The notes below the pieces were generated by a model. The model did not search any database. It was not told the DNA's origin and saw only the letters and a program-made list of their open reading frames with translations. From Kitasatospora sp. NBC_01246 (GTDB lineage Bacteria; Actinomycetota; Actinomycetes; Streptomycetales; Streptomycetaceae), in assembly GCF_036226505.1 (NCBI RefSeq), contig NZ_CP108484.1, positions 8,031,501 through 8,095,500 on the forward strand: 64,000 nt of DNA, read 5' to 3'. Below are positions 61,637 to 64,000 of the stretch, one piece after another. Each line of letters begins with the position of its first letter. Positions within the stretch are counted from its first letter, which is position 1. Position numbers and translations under genes: made by a program.

Positions 61637-62568
61637 GCGCCCGGCGGCACGCCGATCGCGGAGTGCAGGTGCTGGCGCAGGGACGCGCCGGTGCCGAAGC
61701 CCACCCGCTCGGCGATCCGGTTGACCGGTAGGTCGCTGCTCTCCAGCAGGTGCCTGGCCAGGTCGACGCGCTGCTGGGTGAGCCACTGGCCCGGGCTCAG
61801 CCCGACCTCGGCCCGGAAGCGCCGGGTGAAGGTGCGCCGGCTCATGCCCGCGTGGCCGGCGAGGTCGGTCAGCTGGAGGGGCTCGTGCAGCCGGTCGAGG
61901 GCCCACGCCCGGGTGGCGGACGTCCCGGCGTCCGTGCTCTCCGGGACGGGCCGTTGTACGTACTGGGCCTGGCCCCCCTCGCGCTGCGGCGGGACGACGC
62001 AGCACCGGGCGACCAGATTGGCGACGGCGCTCCCGTGGTCGGAGCGGATCAGGTGCAGGATCAGGTCGATGCCGGCCGCGGCGCCGGCCGAGGTGAGGAT
62101 CCGCCCGGTGTCGACGAACAGGACGTCGGGGGCGAGGTCGACCTCCGGGTAGAACCGCCGGAACCGGTCGGCGTGCCGCCAGTGGGTGGCGGCGGCCCGG
62201 CCGTCGAGCAGACCGGCCGCGGCGAGCACGAAGGTGGCGATGCAGATCCCGGCGATCCGTGCGTCGGGGCGCAGCAGCGCCAGTGCCTCGGCGACGCGCG
62301 GCGGCAGGGAGTCCCGGTCGACGATGCCGGCGAACTCCTCGGAGGCCGGGATCACCAGCGTGTCGGCGCCGGCGAGCGCGCTGCGGTCGTGTTCGACGCT
62401 GATGGAGAAGTCGGCGGAGGTACGGACGGGCCGGCCGTCGAGCGAGCAGGTGACCACCTCGTAGAGGGGCCGGCCCTCGGTGTCCGTGGCGGCTCCGAAG
62501 AGCCGGGAGGCGAGGCTCAGCTCGAACGGGATGACTCCGTCCAGGGCCAGGACGACGATGCGGTGCAT
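61612..62568 (-). CDS. GlxA-family (DJ-1/PfpI plus AraC) transcriptional regulator
   Basis: 318 residues from ATG 62568. N-terminal DJ-1/PfpI-like domain 1-180 (RIVVLALDGVIPFELSLASRLFGAA, GICIATFVLAAAGLLDGRAATHW, with the nucleophile-position Cys in GICIA), C-terminal AraC HTH 220-318 (DLAGHAGMSRRTFTRRFRAEVGLSPGQWLTQQR, VGFGTGASLRQHLHSAIGVPPGAYRRTF). Divergent from the MDR oxidoreductase, which it may control. Confidence 0.93.
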   Translation of the reverse strand: MHRIVVLALDGVIPFELSLASRLFGAATDTEGRPLYEVVTCSLDGRPVRTSADFSISVEHDRSALAGADTLVIPASEEFAGIVDRDSLPPRVAEALALLRPDARIAGICIATFVLAAAGLLDGRAAATHWRHADRFRRFYPEVDLAPDVLFVDTGRILTSAGAAAGIDLILHLIRSDHGSAVANLVARCCVVPPQREGGQAQYVQRPVPESTDAGTSATRAWALDRLHEPLQLTDLAGHAGMSRRTFTRRFRAEVGLSPGQWLTQQRVDLARHLLESSDLPVNRIAERVGFGTGASLRQHLHSAIGVPPGAYRRTFRA

Positions 62569-62639
62569 GGCCCAATTCTTGCACAGCATGACCTTCGGGC
62601 CGCTATCCGCGCTGGTCGGGGCCGGAGCATCCTGGATGC

Positions 62640-63584
62640 ATGAGCACCATGAAAGCCATCACCCAGTACACCTACGGCGGCAGTGACGTCCTGCGCGAGG
62701 TCGAGACCGAGCGCCCGGAGCCCGGTCCGTCGGAGGTCCTCGTCCGCGTCCGGGCCGCGGGCATGAACCCCACCGACTGGAAGCACCGCCAGAACCCCGG
62801 TTTCCTCGACCGCCTCCCGCTGGTCCTCGGCTGGGACGTCTCCGGCGTCGTCGAGGCGGTCGGCCCGGGCGTGACGATCCACCGCCCCGGCGACGAGGTC
62901 TTCGGGATGCTGCCCTACCCCTACGGCGTCGGCGCGTTCGCCGAGTACGCGGTGGCCCCGGCCCGCGCGCTGGTCCGCAAGCCGGCCGGGGTCGACCACG
63001 TCCAGGCGGGCGCGATCCCGCTGGCGGCGCTGACCGCCTGGCAGGTGCTGGTCGACGCGGCGGGCGTCCGGCCCGGCGAGCGCGTCCTGATCCACGCGGC
63101 GGCGGGCGGTGTCGGCCACCTCGCCGTGCAGATCGCCAAGACCCGCGGCGCGTACGTGATCGGCACGGCCAGCGCCCCCAAGCACGCGCTGCTGCGCGAA
63201 CTGGGCGCCGACGAGCTGATCGACTACCGCACGGAGGACTTCACCCGGATCGCCCCGGTCGACCTCGTCCTGGACACCATCGGCGGCGACACCGCGATCC
63301 GCTCGCTGGACACCCTGAAGCCGGGCGGCCGGCTGATCAGCATCGCGCTCGGAGCGCTGCCCGCCGACCTCGCCGAGCAGGCCGCGGCCCGGGGCGTCGA
63401 GGCCGTCCCGCTGCTGGTCGAGGCCGACCAGGCCGGTATGCGGGCGATCGCCGGGCTGGTCGAGGCGGGTGAGCTGCGGGCCGTCGTGGAGGCCGTCTTC
63501 CCGCTCGCCGACGCCGCCAAGGGGCACGACCTGGGTGACACCGGCCGGGTCACCGGGAAGGTCGTGCTGACCGTCGGCGAGTAG
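62640..63584 (+). CDS. NADP-dependent MDR oxidoreductase (quinone reductase-like)
   Basis: 314 residues from ATG 62640. GroES-like N-terminus (VLVRVRAAGMNPTDWKHRQNPG, GWDVSGVVEAVGPGV), Rossmann motif HAAAGGVGHLAVQIAK. No structural or catalytic zinc Cys, so it is the zinc-free quinone oxidoreductase type. Gene is divergent from the GlxA-type regulator. Confidence 0.93.
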   Translation: MSTMKAITQYTYGGSDVLREVETERPEPGPSEVLVRVRAAGMNPTDWKHRQNPGFLDRLPLVLGWDVSGVVEAVGPGVTIHRPGDEVFGMLPYPYGVGAFAEYAVAPARALVRKPAGVDHVQAGAIPLAALTAWQVLVDAAGVRPGERVLIHAAAGGVGHLAVQIAKTRGAYVIGTASAPKHALLRELGADELIDYRTEDFTRIAPVDLVLDTIGGDTAIRSLDTLKPGGRLISIALGALPADLAEQAAARGVEAVPLLVEADQAGMRAIAGLVEAGELRAVVEAVFPLADAAKGHDLGDTGRVTGKVVLTVGE

Positions 63585-63587
63585 CGC

Positions 63588-63617
63588 CCGTACGCACCGC
63601 CGGCCGTACGCACCGCC
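63588..63617. repeat. 16-bp period direct repeat after the MDR stop
   Basis: CCGTACGCACCGCC at 63588-63601 and 63604-63617, starting 3 bases after the stop codon. Confidence 0.95.
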
Positions 63618-63653
63618 GCCCGGCCCGCCCCGACGTGTCGGGGCGGGCCGGGC
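63618..63653. terminator. terminator of the MDR oxidoreductase gene
   Basis: A perfect 17-bp G/C stem (63618-63634 with 63637-63653) with a 2-base loop. Confidence 0.8.
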
Positions 63654-63708
63654 CGGGCCATCGCGCCGCCTCGCCGCCGGTGAGGCGCCCCTGTGAGAGG
63701 CTCGCCCC

Positions 63709-64000
63709 ATGGAACAGCGTGTACTCGGCCGCACCGGCCGACCCGTCTCCGTCGTGGGGCTCGGTACCTGGCAGCTCGGCGCGGACTGGGGTGACGTCCG
63801 CGAGGAGGACGCGCTCGACGTCCTGAACACCTCCGTCGAGGCCGGCGTCACCCTCTTCGACACCGCCGACGTCTACGGCGACGGCCGCAGCGAGCAGCTG
63901 ATCGGCCACTACCTGAAGGGCCGCCCGGACGCCGGGGTCTTCGTCGCCACCAAGTTCGGCCGCCGGGCCGAGCAGCGCCCGGAGCACTACAACCTCGCCA
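63709..64000 (+). CDS. aldo/keto reductase, cut by the window end
   Basis: 97 residues from ATG 63709 are visible. AKR start VLGRTGRPVSVVGLGTWQLG, then LFDTADVYGDGRSEQLIG (catalytic Asp and Tyr) and VFVATKFGRR (catalytic Lys). The His lies beyond the window. Resembles the YajO/Gcy-like AKR group. Confidence 0.9.
   Translation, partial: MEQRVLGRTGRPVSVVGLGTWQLGADWGDVREEDALDVLNTSVEAGVTLFDTADVYGDGRSEQLIGHYLKGRPDAGVFVATKFGRRAEQRPEHYNLA

Overview
The window is chromosomal DNA of a very high-GC actinomycete, most likely Streptomyces or Kitasatospora. The base is third-codon GC bias in almost every real gene, a WhiB-like protein, a SARP regulator, secreted HKD phospholipase D, a secreted ribonuclease that aligns residue for residue with RNase Sa, and a CebR-type operator. 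The genus itself cannot be settled here. I see no rRNA, tRNA, insertion sequence, prophage or CRISPR array.

Layout. 1-5.3 kb: a truncated minus-strand gene, then a TPR-CHAT protease-like protein and a second TPR protein separated by an 8-bp tandem repeat. 5.5-7.1 kb: secreted PI-PLC-like enzyme and a GNAT acetyltransferase. 7.2-12.3 kb: a five-gene operon with MoxR ATPase, DUF58 and DUF4129 proteins. 12.7-17.3 kb: phosphoglucomutase, a membrane protein, secreted phospholipase D. 17.9-20.7 kb: divergent LysR and pseudouridine catabolism (psuG and a PfkB kinase). 20.7-27.6 kb: small proteins, a large secreted beta-helix/PKD protein, an aldo/keto reductase and epimerase pair with a divergent LysR, and the secreted RNase.

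27.9-41.4 kb is the most interesting region: a candidate RiPP (ribosomal peptide natural product) cluster that I do not recognise as a described family. Leftward run a radical SAM maturase, an MFS exporter and a prolyl oligopeptidase. Rightward run a 62-aa precursor (core containing Trp-Cys, ending in Tyr), a zinc-ribbon/cyclase/AAA/TPR protein, a cytoplasmic subtilase and a GAF protein. A SARP regulator then faces a second, internally duplicated 63-aa precursor and a JmjC/cupin-type oxygenase. The two precursors share an EVxxHS leader motif with the His exactly 12 residues before a Cys in all three copies. All three promoters carry direct heptamers at 11-bp spacing ending 8 bp before a TAGNNT -10 box, which is the classical SARP-site layout. 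The region therefore reads as one SARP-controlled regulon.

41.5-51.9 kb: a TetR/DUF1304 pair, then a beta-1,3-glucan (laminarin-like) utilisation locus: secreted GH64 and GH16 enzymes, a LacI regulator, an ABC importer and a GH1 beta-glucosidase, with TGAGAGCGCTCTCA-type operators before three of the transcription units. 52-64 kb: a mixed housekeeping and catabolic stretch with a luciferase-like monooxygenase, DUF1963 protein, glutaminase, M20 peptidase, sirtuin, Tat-exported amidase, acyl-CoA synthetase, PRC-barrel protein, WhiB-like protein, GlxA-type regulator, MDR oxidoreductase and a truncated aldo/keto reductase.

A window-wide oddity is that short tandem repeats (7-31 bp units) lie on or just after the stop codons of many genes. 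Several genes also appear to be transcribed without a leader.
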